From positions 23,945 to 87,944 of the forward strand of contig JH153345.1 in assembly GCA_000226015.1 (NCBI GenBank): a DNA stretch of 64,000 bases. Reading direction: 5' to 3'. This document shows, one piece after another, positions 1-9,878 of this stretch; positions within the stretch are counted from its first letter, which is position 1; every line of letters begins with the position of its first letter. Source of the stretch: Mnemiopsis leidyi. Its lineage: Eukaryota; Ctenophora; Tentaculata; Lobata; Bolinopsidae. The position numbers were made by a program, and so were the translations under genes. Under the pieces are notes generated by a model that made no database searches, was not told where the DNA came from, and worked only from the letters and a program-made list of their open reading frames with translations.

Positions 1-220
1 ATATGTATTATGTAGTACATATGTTAACTGATATGTATTATGTAGTACATATGTTAACTGATATGTATTATGTAGTACATATGTTAACTGATATGTATTA
101 TGTAGTACATATGTTAACTGATATGTATTATGTAGTACATATGTTAACTGATATGTATTATGTAGTACATATGTTAACTGATATGTATTATGTAGTACAT
201 ATGTTAACTGATATGTATTA
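1..220. repeat. 30-bp minisatellite, about 7.3 copies
   Basis: The window opens inside a nearly perfect 30-bp tandem array. Each unit contains the inverted pair ATATGTA...TACATAT, so every copy could form a small hairpin. Because 30 is a multiple of three the array stays open in frame; that open frame is a by-product of the repeat and not a gene. The array may extend past the left edge. Confidence 0.95.
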
Positions 221-1640
221 CGTACGCTAAAACAGGACGATACCACGGTCTTGACCGTTCAACGAGACTTGTAAACTGAGTCAGAACTGTAGAATACAGA
301 CTGTGCACTGTGTGTATGTCACAAGTATAATTTCTAGGCTTGCAGACTTATTTGTGAAGTTGATAAAAGCTTTTCTCTAGATTAATGGAATTGATTTAAT
401 TCGAGTAAATCTCCACAATAGTGACAGAGCGTCAATTCAATACATGGCTTGCTGTTTCGAACACGCTAATTCACTTTGATTCATCGTAAAATCTATCAGT
501 TACAAAATCTAGCTATATTTTCATATTTATGCGAGTGATTGTGAAATTATGTTCTTTGGAAATATGTTGCGATCCAAAGTGGCAATGTGCTATTTTTAGA
601 ACTTTTGCACTATGTGCAATGTACATCTGTACATCTGTACAATGTACATTTGTACATCTGTGCATCTTTACAATGTACATTTGTACATCTGTACATCTGC
701 ACAATGTACATCTGTTCAATGTACATCTGTACTAGATGTATATCTAGTAAAAATACATTACAATAGGCTCTCCCATTAAAATAGTTCTATATGGCACTGT
801 AAAGAAGAATACCATTTATCTGTACAATATTAAAAATACATTTACCATACATGATACTATAACTAAGACTTTTATTAACTAGCTGGCAATCTATTTCAGC
901 TCCATACATTTTCGTTAAATAGCATGTACTCAACTCTAGTTTTCCTCAAAGACTTTAAATGCGTTATACCAATCAGAAGACCTAAAACGTTAAGGTACAA
1001 TTGGAGCGTTGAAATTTTAAGGATTTCTCTACACATAACAAAGAATTAGATATCTCAACTTACAAAAGTTTATACCGAAAAGTAAATTATGTACTGACGT
1101 ATTTGTAATTGTACAATACACTGCGTTGTCTACTCAATTTACACGTTATGATATGTTAGTGTGCACATATCACATGTAACCAGCTTGTGTACACTGTAAA
1201 GAGGATGGTAGAATTGCACAGTGTACTTGTGTACAGTAGCATTGATATATAGACTAACAGTAAGATTAATATTTACTTGTGACTAAACTTATTTTTCTTT
1301 AAGATTGCAGCTGTGCTCTTGCGCAATATTCATAATTTACTTGTGTACAGACTACCTGAACAAATACAGGTTTATGACATTCCTGGGGCCCGCTCCTTCT
1401 ATATCTAGTTAATAAGCTATTACAGACACTGTTTACTAATAAATTCAGTCAATACACGTCACAACTCGGATTTCACATTACAAAGTTATACAAATGAACA
1501 CTGTACACGTACACATTACAAAGTTATACAAATGTACACTGAACACGTACACATTACAAAGTTATACAAATGTACACTGTACACGTACACATTACAAAGT
1601 TATACAAATGTAAATTGTGTACATAAATACATTATTCCAG
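221..1640. other. Non-coding stretch upstream of UBE2K exons
   Basis: No exon was recognised here. It holds an imperfect array of TGTACATCTG-like 12-mers at about 617-735 and a 38-bp tandem repeat at 1474-1616. The first coding exon or exons of UBE2K (about 30 residues) are missing and should lie upstream of this stretch, or in it unseen. Confidence 0.6.
1474..1616. repeat. 38-bp tandem repeat, about 3.7 copies
   Basis: The unit begins CACATTACAAAGTTATAC and ends CTGTACACGTA, and starts at 1474, 1512, 1550 and 1588. Copies differ at one or two positions. The array lies just before the acceptor of the first UBE2K exon in the window. Confidence 0.9.
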
Positions 1641-3398
1641 GCGGAAACAGCGGGTGTGCATGTAGAGCTAGTAGACAACTCCTTTCTCAAACTACGAGGT
1701 GAAATAAAGGGACCTCCCGATACCCCCTTCGACGGAGGGAAGTACATTCTCGACATTACAATCCCTGAAACTTACCCTTTCAACCCACCTAAAGTTAGCA
1801 CATCTTCATTTGTTTGGTTTTTGTGGTGGTGTGTCTTGTTTTTGTGGCGGGTGAAGCTTTACGAATTGAGAAGTTGATGTGTATAACGATAGAATGTTCT
1901 TAAATTAACTTTGTTATCAAAAAGTTATCTATTCGAAAAATACACGATTTATTCACATTATCCCAGGTAACATTCCGAACAAAAATATGGCATCCTAACA
2001 TCAGTTCAGTAACTGGAGCAATTTGTCTTGATATCCTCAAAGATCAGTGGTAAGACTTATATTTTCAAAACTTCTGTTAGATATGTTTTACTGCTATAAG
2101 TCGCTTATAGTAAGTGGAACATATGGTCTAATTAAGAGGGATGGTTTGTAAAACCGTATTGACGTCCCCTAAAATTAGATCAGACAATACCAAACATTAT
2201 TCAGGGCAGCAGCTATGACACTGCGTACTGTCCTCCTCTCCTTGCAATCCCTGTTGAGTTCTGCCGAACCCGATGACCCACAAGATGCTGTTGTAGCTAA
2301 ACAGGTATGCACTAGGTTTAACAATGCTGTTAGAGGTTCCGTTAAACGTCCCCATGTCACCAAGTGACGTAGCCATCATTCGGGACGATGTGGAATTTTC
2401 TGGTACGTAGCGCGCGGTTTACTTTATTTCAAACATTTCAGCACCCAAAACTAGCAATAGATGCGGCGCACGTGTGTTTTTAATAGGGGCTGGTGGAATT
2501 CTTTAGCGTCGTTAATACTGCTGCTGGCCGATCGATTAAGACTTGTACTCTGAGAGCAATACACGTGTATTCCATTAGATGGTATGAAACGAAAATTATC
2601 GTCACTCATTACGAATCTTCAATTTTCTTAGTATGCTGACGTAGAATCTCGAGCGAAGCGAAAGTTTGAAATTGTCACTTATCTAGGGGGTGAGCCGAGA
2701 TTCATTTCGTGTCGTGTTTGAATATGGGTAATACATAATCATTAATTAATATCAATTTCATATTGGTTGACTTTATAAAGCCAGATGCTTTTAAAGTCTG
2801 ATGGCGTGTTATTACTTATGTTACACTAAACTGATAAATTTCAGTACAAAGATGATTTCACGTGTTATAAGCGAACAGCGAAACACTGGGCTGTCGTGTA
2901 TGCGCAGGGTAAGGAGAAAAAACTTTTATATATTTTTCGAAAATTTTATATATGAAACGCTAGTCCTTCGTCCTTCTTCTATACAGCAATATAGCAACAT
3001 CGGTTCAATATTTCAGCATCAGCATGTCAAAACAAAGAAGACGTCGAAGCGTTAGCGCTCTTCGATAAGAATATTCAACAACTTATGCAGATGGGCTTCT
3101 CTGAGGTAAAACAAAGAAAATTATTTGTATTCATTTATTATTATATGCACTGATGATTTCATCATGCAGTATGCTGTATGCATCTAAATTGTGAAATTAT
3201 AGTTTGTTTGATAATATTAAGCAACATTAATACTATTTACCGTGGAAGACCATTTTATCAGGTTACCTCAGTTTTACCACCCTTTTTGCCAAATATTGAT
3301 GTTTAACCGCAATTCTCTCATTTCAGCAAGACTCCAGAGTGGCCCTTTCCTCCAAAAACTGGAACGTAGAAGCGGCAGTGGAATGTTTGTTCAGCTGA
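1641..3398 (+). CDS. UBE2K: Ubiquitin-conjugating enzyme E2 K (E2-25K), 5' partial
   Basis: This E2 enzyme carries ubiquitin as a thioester and builds K48-linked chains; it has a C-terminal UBA domain. Six in-phase exons are visible: 1641-1793, 1967-2049, 2205-2304, 2845-2908, 3017-3105 and 3327-3398 (stop TGA). Family landmarks appear in order: [50 protein letters not shown] with the HPN motif and catalytic Cys, [15 protein letters not shown], then a UBA domain beginning [20 protein letters not shown] and ending in ECLFS. The alpha-1 helix (about 30 N-terminal residues) is not found, so the start lies upstream. Junctions are all GT-AG and phases agree. A possible poly(A) signal AATAAA lies at 3995. 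Confidence 0.95.
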
Positions 3399-4237
3399 GT
3401 CTCTTAACTCCCGCCCTCTTTCTCTCATGCGTTACATTTTCCATTTCTAAAGTAATGCAAACAATTTCTATATTGTCTAGGCAAGTCTCATATAAAGACT
3501 TTACTTGATCAGCAGTTTATATGATATGGACGCTGGCGTTGAATCACCAGCTTTCTCATTGACCTTTTTTGGAAACGACTCGTAGTTTATGAACTCGTAA
3601 TTGGTTTTGATATCTCTCTTGATAGATACGGCAGTATACTGCGATATAGTGGACATTAGAATTTGTGTTGATTATGTGAACTTAGCCTCGCCAAATTGGT
3701 GGAGTTTGTTTCTGTTTATGAATATGATTATTCACAATTTGCAGGGATAATTAAGGTAATTTTTATGTTTATATATAAGTTACAAAATATTTAACATAAG
3801 TTTTAAGTTGAATGTATAGCTATAATGCACTCGAATCTGGTCGGTGTCTAGTCAGTTTTCCAACGGTTTGATGAAGTCCCGGCTACCGCTCAATCGAAAA
3901 TATCAGTGTCTGAGGGAACATTATGTAGGAACTGGTAACTGTTGTAGGAACTGGTAACTGTTGTACTGGTTCCTGAGTGCTTGGTTAAACTTGTAATAAA
4001 ATATTGTATACACAACTTGTTTTATTGTTGTATTCCACTATCTAAACAAGGGGCCGTTTACTTATTAAGTTATCGAAATTTCGGTATTTGTTGGTAATCA
4101 TTAAAAAAACCCATCCCCTTAGCTGATTACGTAATATGTGATGATTAACATTTTTTATAATGAACTTTTGATATTAATGATGGTTGTGGTTGTATGTCCG
4201 GTAGTAGTAACCTTGTAATCTTGATTTAGCTACGACG
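3399..4237. other. UBE2K 3' region and intergenic spacer
   Basis: No gene was seen. A 20-bp direct duplication (TAGGAACTGGTAACTGTTG) lies at about 3926-3964, and AATAAA at 3995 may end the UBE2K transcript. The next gene begins only 240 bp further on. Confidence 0.5.
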
Positions 4238-4896
4238 ATGATACCGTGGAACATCATAGCCAGAGTGTTGACTCCCATAGCAACTACCATTGTCGGAAGA
4301 ATCATATCGGTGAGATACACATTGAGAAATTTCTTGTTGTTTTAGTTGAATAATAATTCTGTGTCAGCGATGACTGCTTAAAATTCAGTATACTTTATTT
4401 GACTTACAGTGGGTTTCAAATATACCTTCTTTCAGAACCCGGACTCGATCAACAAGCTAGCGAACTCCGGTGTAATGAGGCAGATAGCTAGAGGAGCGGC
4501 TAGGTTGCGTGTAAAAGCAGAAAACGCCATTGAGAACCAGCCAGAACTTCAAAAGTAAGAGGGGCTCTGTGGTGTTATCTTTTTCATATTGTTGCAGGAT
4601 TTTAAGTCTCTGTTTTTAATTGGTGATTTAGTTTTATGATAGATATAATGCAAGCTCAATAAGTCCTGTTACCGATTTTTACGGGAATTCTGTACCAGAG
4701 TTAAAGTAAAAGTGGTCAGTTCTTTAATCATGAACATAATTTTACCTTAAGTATAACTTAATTAATCCTTTTCAGGTACGTGGATAAGAACTCGAAAGGA
4801 GTTAAACTCAACCCCGAAATCTCAAAGTTCGTTAAAGGCGAGATAACTCGACAAGCAAAGAAAATACAAAGAGACTTCAAATCTTCCAAGAGATGA
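4238..4896 (+). CDS. Small basic protein, NCBP2AS2-like; intron-containing copy
   Basis: Three phase-consistent exons (4238-4309, 4436-4554, 4776-4896) encode about 103 residues starting MIPWNIIARVLTPIATTIVG. A hydrophobic N-terminus of about 24 residues is followed by a basic helical tail ending in KKIQRDFKSSKR. The core NPDSINKLANSGVMRQIARG recalls the LVERLSESRPIRRAAQ core of animal NCBP2AS2 proteins (about 99 residues), but only weakly and from memory. It is clearly paralogous to the next gene downstream. The function is unknown; a membrane-inserted N-terminus is an inference from hydrophobicity. The start was chosen because the exon opens with this ATG and both copies begin M-[IV]-P-W. 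Confidence 0.75.
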
Positions 4897-5688
4897 CGAT
4901 AGCTGCAACAGTTGTCTCCTCCAAACAGATTTTGTCACGAAACAGAGTTCTAGTGTGAGAGTATGGAGAATCGGGGAAAATTCCGCAATCTTTATGACCC
5001 TCACTTGAAATCGAAATTTGAGCAAGCATCTTCCTGTCACTGTTTTGCAGTGACATCACACAATTGTCGAGAACACTTACCTGGCCCTTCAATTTAAGGA
5101 CGATTTTAATCACGTATTAAGACAAACAGTGAGAGAACTTTCTAATTTTCGGATATATTCAAATTCAAATTCAATGCGCATTGCATATTCTAATTCTATA
5201 ATGTTTTGATTTAACTGGCCCTTTTATACGTTTTTATTAACTTATTTCAACTAATATGGACTATGGAACTTGATAATTGAGGTGAACTTCAAATCGAATG
5301 ATGATTCATTAAGCGTGTGCTACCACCAAATTTGGTCGAACCGTTTGTGCCATAATAAATTCCTAAACTCTCATTTAGACGACCATATGAATAGGGCAAC
5401 AAAAGATTAAGTCTTACCATAAAGTCTTCAAATCTCTGAATTATTTCTTATCTCATTCTGATTCAGGAAATGCTCTCAAGAGGATGAAAGTTACGATTGG
5501 AGATTTACTTCAGACTTTTCGGATCTCATTTTACATTCATTCTCTGATCTATCACACTTTTTTGACGAACCGGAGATAAAAATGGGTTCAGTCCTGTGAT
5601 TTACTGTTTGAGTTTCGACAAACAAACGGTTCGACAACTATACAACTTCAAGTATTTCTGTGGTGCCAGTGTTCTGAAACAGTTAAGT
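4897..5688. other. Spacer between the two tandem paralogues
   Basis: I see no exon here. The reading frame upstream of 5689 stays open for 31 codons with an ATG at 5596, but similarity to the sister gene begins at the ATG at 5689. Confidence 0.5.
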
Positions 5689-6042
5689 ATGGTTCCCTGG
5701 GGTGGAATATTGAGATTTCTGACGATAACAGTAGTTCCATTTATCTCCAAACGTCTCAGCGACCCGAACATTGTAAACAAAATGTCAAACTCTACCTTGA
5801 TGAGACAAGTCGCTAGAATTGCCGTGAGGATGAGGATCAAATACGAGGAGGTGGCAGAGGAGAAGAAAAGTCCGCTCAATAAGGAGGAGGAGGAGGGGAC
5901 ATATCAGTCCTCGAGAACGGAGGAGAGTGGGCAACAGAAACGGACTAGTAGTGTTCGTTCTTCCCGAGAGAGACATACTCGAGAGAAGGACAGGGCTTAT
6001 TACAAAGAGAGTGTAGAAAAACTCAAGAGACGTAAGAGATGA
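5689..6042 (+). CDS. Small basic protein, NCBP2AS2-like; intronless paralogue
   Basis: A single exon encodes 117 residues beginning MVPWGGILRFLTITVVPFIS. It is paralogous to the gene 0.8 kb upstream: SDPNIVNKMSNSTLMRQVAR here against SNPDSINKLANSGVMRQIAR there, followed in both by a basic R[IL][KR][VY] stretch. The tails have diverged: this copy ends in a charged, serine- and arginine-rich segment ending KESVEKLKRRKR. The two introns of the sister gene are absent at the matching positions. I chose the ATG at 5689 over an in-frame ATG at 5596 because alignment with the sister starts there. The function is unknown. Confidence 0.7.
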   Translation: MVPWGGILRFLTITVVPFISKRLSDPNIVNKMSNSTLMRQVARIAVRMRIKYEEVAEEKKSPLNKEEEEGTYQSSRTEESGQQKRTSSVRSSRERHTREKDRAYYKESVEKLKRRKR

Positions 6043-6658
6043 AATCGATGTGGAAATGTATTGTGGGATCCTCGCTTTTTGTGACCCTGTAAAAGTTTGC
6101 TCTCCCTTCAGAGTAAGCGGCATTTGATTTTTTGTTAACTGTCTTTTGATATAAAACCGAAATGAGGGTGTTTTGTATTTGATTCGTTTTTGTAAATATA
6201 TATTAGTCGGTCATTTCATAGAATGACTCAATGTTTCATGGCGAACAAAGATCCATATTACCTCAATAGTCAATTGTGATCAAAGTTATAGTGCCTTGCA
6301 ATATTAAACGGAGCTGGCCAAAGCCAAAAACTCTCGATTGCAGTGTTTCAACTCCTTTATTGATAGGTATTTTTTGCATGAAACTTTCTGGAATAATTAA
6401 TCTCAGATACAGAACCAATAATGACCATTTTTTATAAATCAGACGGAACCTTCAAGCAGTGATATCTATCAGAACAGGATTTATCCATTGAAATGCAATC
6501 GGAAGCCTTTTTAGTGCCGCCCTGTACATTTTGAAGTAAATAAAGAATGCGATTTTAACTTTATGACCGACTATTTGGTTTCTCGAAGATATTTTGATCC
6601 CTTTTCCTAGTTCTATCAATTTTACCAATTCCAATATTACGATCAGACTAGTTTGCTG
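6043..6658. other. Intergenic spacer before RAD51AP1
   Basis: I see no gene; short frames on both strands lack splice or family support. Confidence 0.5.
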
Positions 6659-8221
6659 ATGTCAAAAAGAAGGAATTTAAAGAAACCAAGCTATGTTGAA
6701 TCTGACAGCGAGGAGGATGAGGATTTCGTTCTTCCCGTAGCGAAACGTTCAAAATCTTCCCAAGAAAAGGTAAGCTAAACAACCTTAAAGTTTCTCTTTC
6801 AGCAGTACATGCTATTAGACTATGGTGTTGACTGTTGAATGTTCGACCGATATAAGAACGATTAGATTCAATGTTCAGTCGCGATGTTTAGTCGCGATTG
6901 TAAATTTAGTAGTCTGGTGCATAGTCAGCGTTTAACTTTAACCTCAAAATTTAAATTACAGGCCTAAATACATTAAGCATTGCAGTCAATTAAATGGCAT
7001 AATCACTGAGGTTAATTCGTTTGAATATATATTTAGGAGATTAAACCCAGACATTAAAAGAAGTTAATCGATCTTAACAATAACAGTATGCGTGTTGTTA
7101 TTTTACTTCTTGCAACTTCGTTCTAACGATCCTGGATTTTATTTATTTCTACTTTAAGGTTGGCGTTAATGGAACTCAGAACATCAGTAAATATACTTAT
7201 TGCTCGTTCTTTGATCATGTTTCCGTTTTTATAGTCTGATCATCACATTACTCACCAACCTTAACGCAACAATTTTCAGACAAAAACTAGAAGCAATGTT
7301 GGTGACAGAACTCTACAAAGGGAAATAGAGAGAGCGAAACAGTTATCTCTCAACGAGAATAAGTCGTCAAAAGATAAGAAAAAAGAGAAGATCTGTGCCG
7401 CTCTGGTCTCAAACAAAGAAAATTCGAACAGGACTTCTAAAAAATTGAACTCAAACAACGACTTAAGTGACGTTTCCGTAAAATTGAAGACCAAAACTAT
7501 CATTATTAGTTCTCAGAGCGACTCAGACGCATCGCAGACTCACTCAACACCAAACGCTAACGTTCAACTTCAAGTTCAATCAAAAACTAGTCCAGCCCTT
7601 CCGCAATCAGATTCATTGACTTCAGATTCAAACACAAAAGTTTCAAAATGTATGAAACCCACAGAATCGGATAGCGATGAAGAGTTCAGGATCTCGCCAC
7701 CTGTTTCTAGCGAACATTCCTCATCCGAGTCAGAGTTTAAGCTCTCCCAGATATCTTCCGAGACCTCTGAGGAGAAGTTGGAGACTTCTGACGAGGATTT
7801 CAGGTTGAGTTCGGAGGAGGAAGAAGTTGATCCGCCGGAGAAAGTCAAACCTAAAGTTAAGCAGGTCAAGAAGTCAGGTCGGGTTGTTCCAGCAGAATCA
7901 AATGTAAACACTAAGACTAAGCGTGCAGGAAAAGTTGACTCAACAACAGGTTCACAATCAGTTAATAATTCCACTTCTAGCGCTACAATCATTAAGTCTG
8001 CTGTCAGTGTGGTACCTGCTCCTTCCAAGACTCTCAAACACTCATCTCGACTGAAAACTACGGTAAATTCTTCGAGTAGGGCAAGAACTGTTAACATTCC
8101 TGCGTTACTAAGCAACAGTCAACCATCTTCTAGTACTTCGCAGAGTCCTTTAGGGTTAAAAATTGGACTGTCTAAAAATGCAAGGTTCAAATCGCTCCAT
8201 GCCAATGTCAAACGTCAATGA
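6659..8221 (+). CDS. RAD51AP1: RAD51-associated protein 1 homologue
   Basis: This is a DNA-binding partner of RAD51 that helps pair strands in homologous recombination in the nucleus. Two exons (6659-6769 and 7280-8221) join in phase 0 to give 350 residues, close to the 335-352 of human RAD51AP1. The N-terminus has the family pattern of a basic start followed by an acidic DSEEDEDFVLP stretch and KRSK. Near residue 45 lies LQREIERAKQLSLNE, which matches the YQRDLEVALALSVKE element of vertebrate proteins. A long low-complexity Ser/Asp/Glu-rich middle follows. The last 25 residues, PLGLKIGLSKNARFKSLHAN and NVKRQ, match the vertebrate RAD51-binding tail (LRLGLSRLARVKPLHPNA). The long minus-strand frame at 7576-8115 is its shadow. 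Confidence 0.9.
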
Positions 8222-9878
8222 GCCCGGACAATTATTTTCAGATCTGTTGATTCAATTATTGAATATGACGAATTAAGCTTAGAGAAGCTTGAAATTCTTT
8301 AATTTCAGTGGCCACATCTTCGAAGTAAAGTCGAAGTAAATTCGAACTCGAATCAAAGTCGAAGTGAAGTTGAAGTAAAGTTGAAGTAAAGTCGAGTAAT
8401 CCTAACTTTTGTCAAACTTGAATTCTAAGTTTTTCTCGCATTTTACACAAAATCGAAATTTAACGTTTTCAGGTGTAGAACTAGAGATGTAAGTTTTATT
8501 ACGAATAATTTATTCTGATAAGCGATGTTTCATTGTGCACCTCAAAAATTCAATTTTAATTATTCATACCTGTGATACCCTTACCAGGTCATTATGCATT
8601 ATAAAGTCCATAATAAAGTTCATAATAACGTTCATAAAAAAGTTCATGATAAAATTCATAATTAAGTTCACAATAAAGTTCATGATAAAGTTCATATAAA
8701 TAAAGTTCATAAAAAAGTTCATAATAGTTAAAGTGAACTACATAATGATAATAGGAATAGGATTAGGAATAACCTGAAAAATCTTCACATAATACCAAAC
8801 TACTAGTAGAGATCAGAGATCCACGCAGCGCCCGCCGCGGTAAAGCTTACTAATAGCATTACCGGACACTGCAGCGCGGCTCTCTCTACGTTTCCCGCCG
8901 AGGTCCCCAGGCAAGCTTACTAGTACTCCTACTAGTAGAAACCTTTTACTTTTAGACTTATGGCAACACCGGCCGTCTAGTATCCGGATCCCTAATGATA
9001 AACCCGCTGGGACTGGGAGAGAATCACTAAGAGGCAGAGCTAACTAGCTAAGCTTGTAAGGTAAATTGAACTGTTTTTTTCAACAAGTGAGCGTTACTAA
9101 AACTGAGCGATATTATCTGATTACACATACTACATGACGCTGACTGTTGTGACGCATGAGCTGCTTAGACATCAACATCCTGTTGGGACTGGGAGAGGGC
9201 GCCTAAACTCTAAAGTGCAATGATCCCACGTGTCAGCTCAGTATTATCCAATTTACGTATTAGATAACTGCCCTAGCCAACCTGACATCGGTTAAGCGCC
9301 CACCTGTAGCTAACACGGCTAAAATATCGATATAAAAATAAGCAATATCACGTGCACTAGGTTGACTTTAAGGTTAGACTTAGTGCACTCTGGTCATTCT
9401 CTCATTGCTTCCTCATTGCTCTTTCGCGTTCCTTTTTATTTCTACTTCAGCTCCATAGTCACCCTCTCTTGCTAGTCATTCTGAAGATGTTACCATTTTT
9501 ATTGTGCAGATCATGAAACATGAAATTGAAAGTGCTTTTAAACTCGACTTGATATTGAGAGCTGAGAGCTTTATATATATAGGCGATGTCTAATGGAAAC
9601 GAGACAAAAAACTAATGTAGAAATAATTTGTCATTTTTAGGTACTTAAGATTATTAACATTGATAATATAAAAAGCATAAAACAGTAACAAAACGATAAC
9701 ATTACAATAAAAATAACGGTACAAGGTTAACATTAAGATCATATTCAATGTGTCCTTAATAAAGAGGAAAATTTTATAATTTATGCTACACTAACTATAA
9801 CTCTAAGCTAACACACAAAGGTTAAGTTAAACACCAGTCTTATTCTCAACTCTAATTTCTTGAAAAAGGGGGTTTGGG
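8222..9878. other. Intergenic region with short repeats and a GC-richer patch
   Basis: No gene was found. It contains GTCGAAGTAAA-type repeats at about 8325-8395, AAAGTTCATAAT-type repeats at about 8605-8725, and a GC-richer, CpG-containing patch at about 8810-9010 with repeated CTACTAGTAG-like words. The phrase GGGACTGGGAGAG occurs at 9009 and again at 9184. A TATA-like ATATAAAAATAAG at about 9330 could belong to the promoter of the GPCR gene starting at 9879, but this is a guess. Confidence 0.5.

Noticed and set aside
3-230. 75-codon open frame
   Set aside because: It is a translation of the 30-bp minisatellite with no stop codon by chance of unit length.
513-735. Two overlapping 68-codon frames on opposite strands
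   Set aside because: Both come from the TGTACATCTG-type repeat, which is nearly self-complementary.
7576-8115. 179-codon minus-strand frame
   Set aside because: It is the antisense shadow of the RAD51AP1 exon, which has family motifs and splice support.
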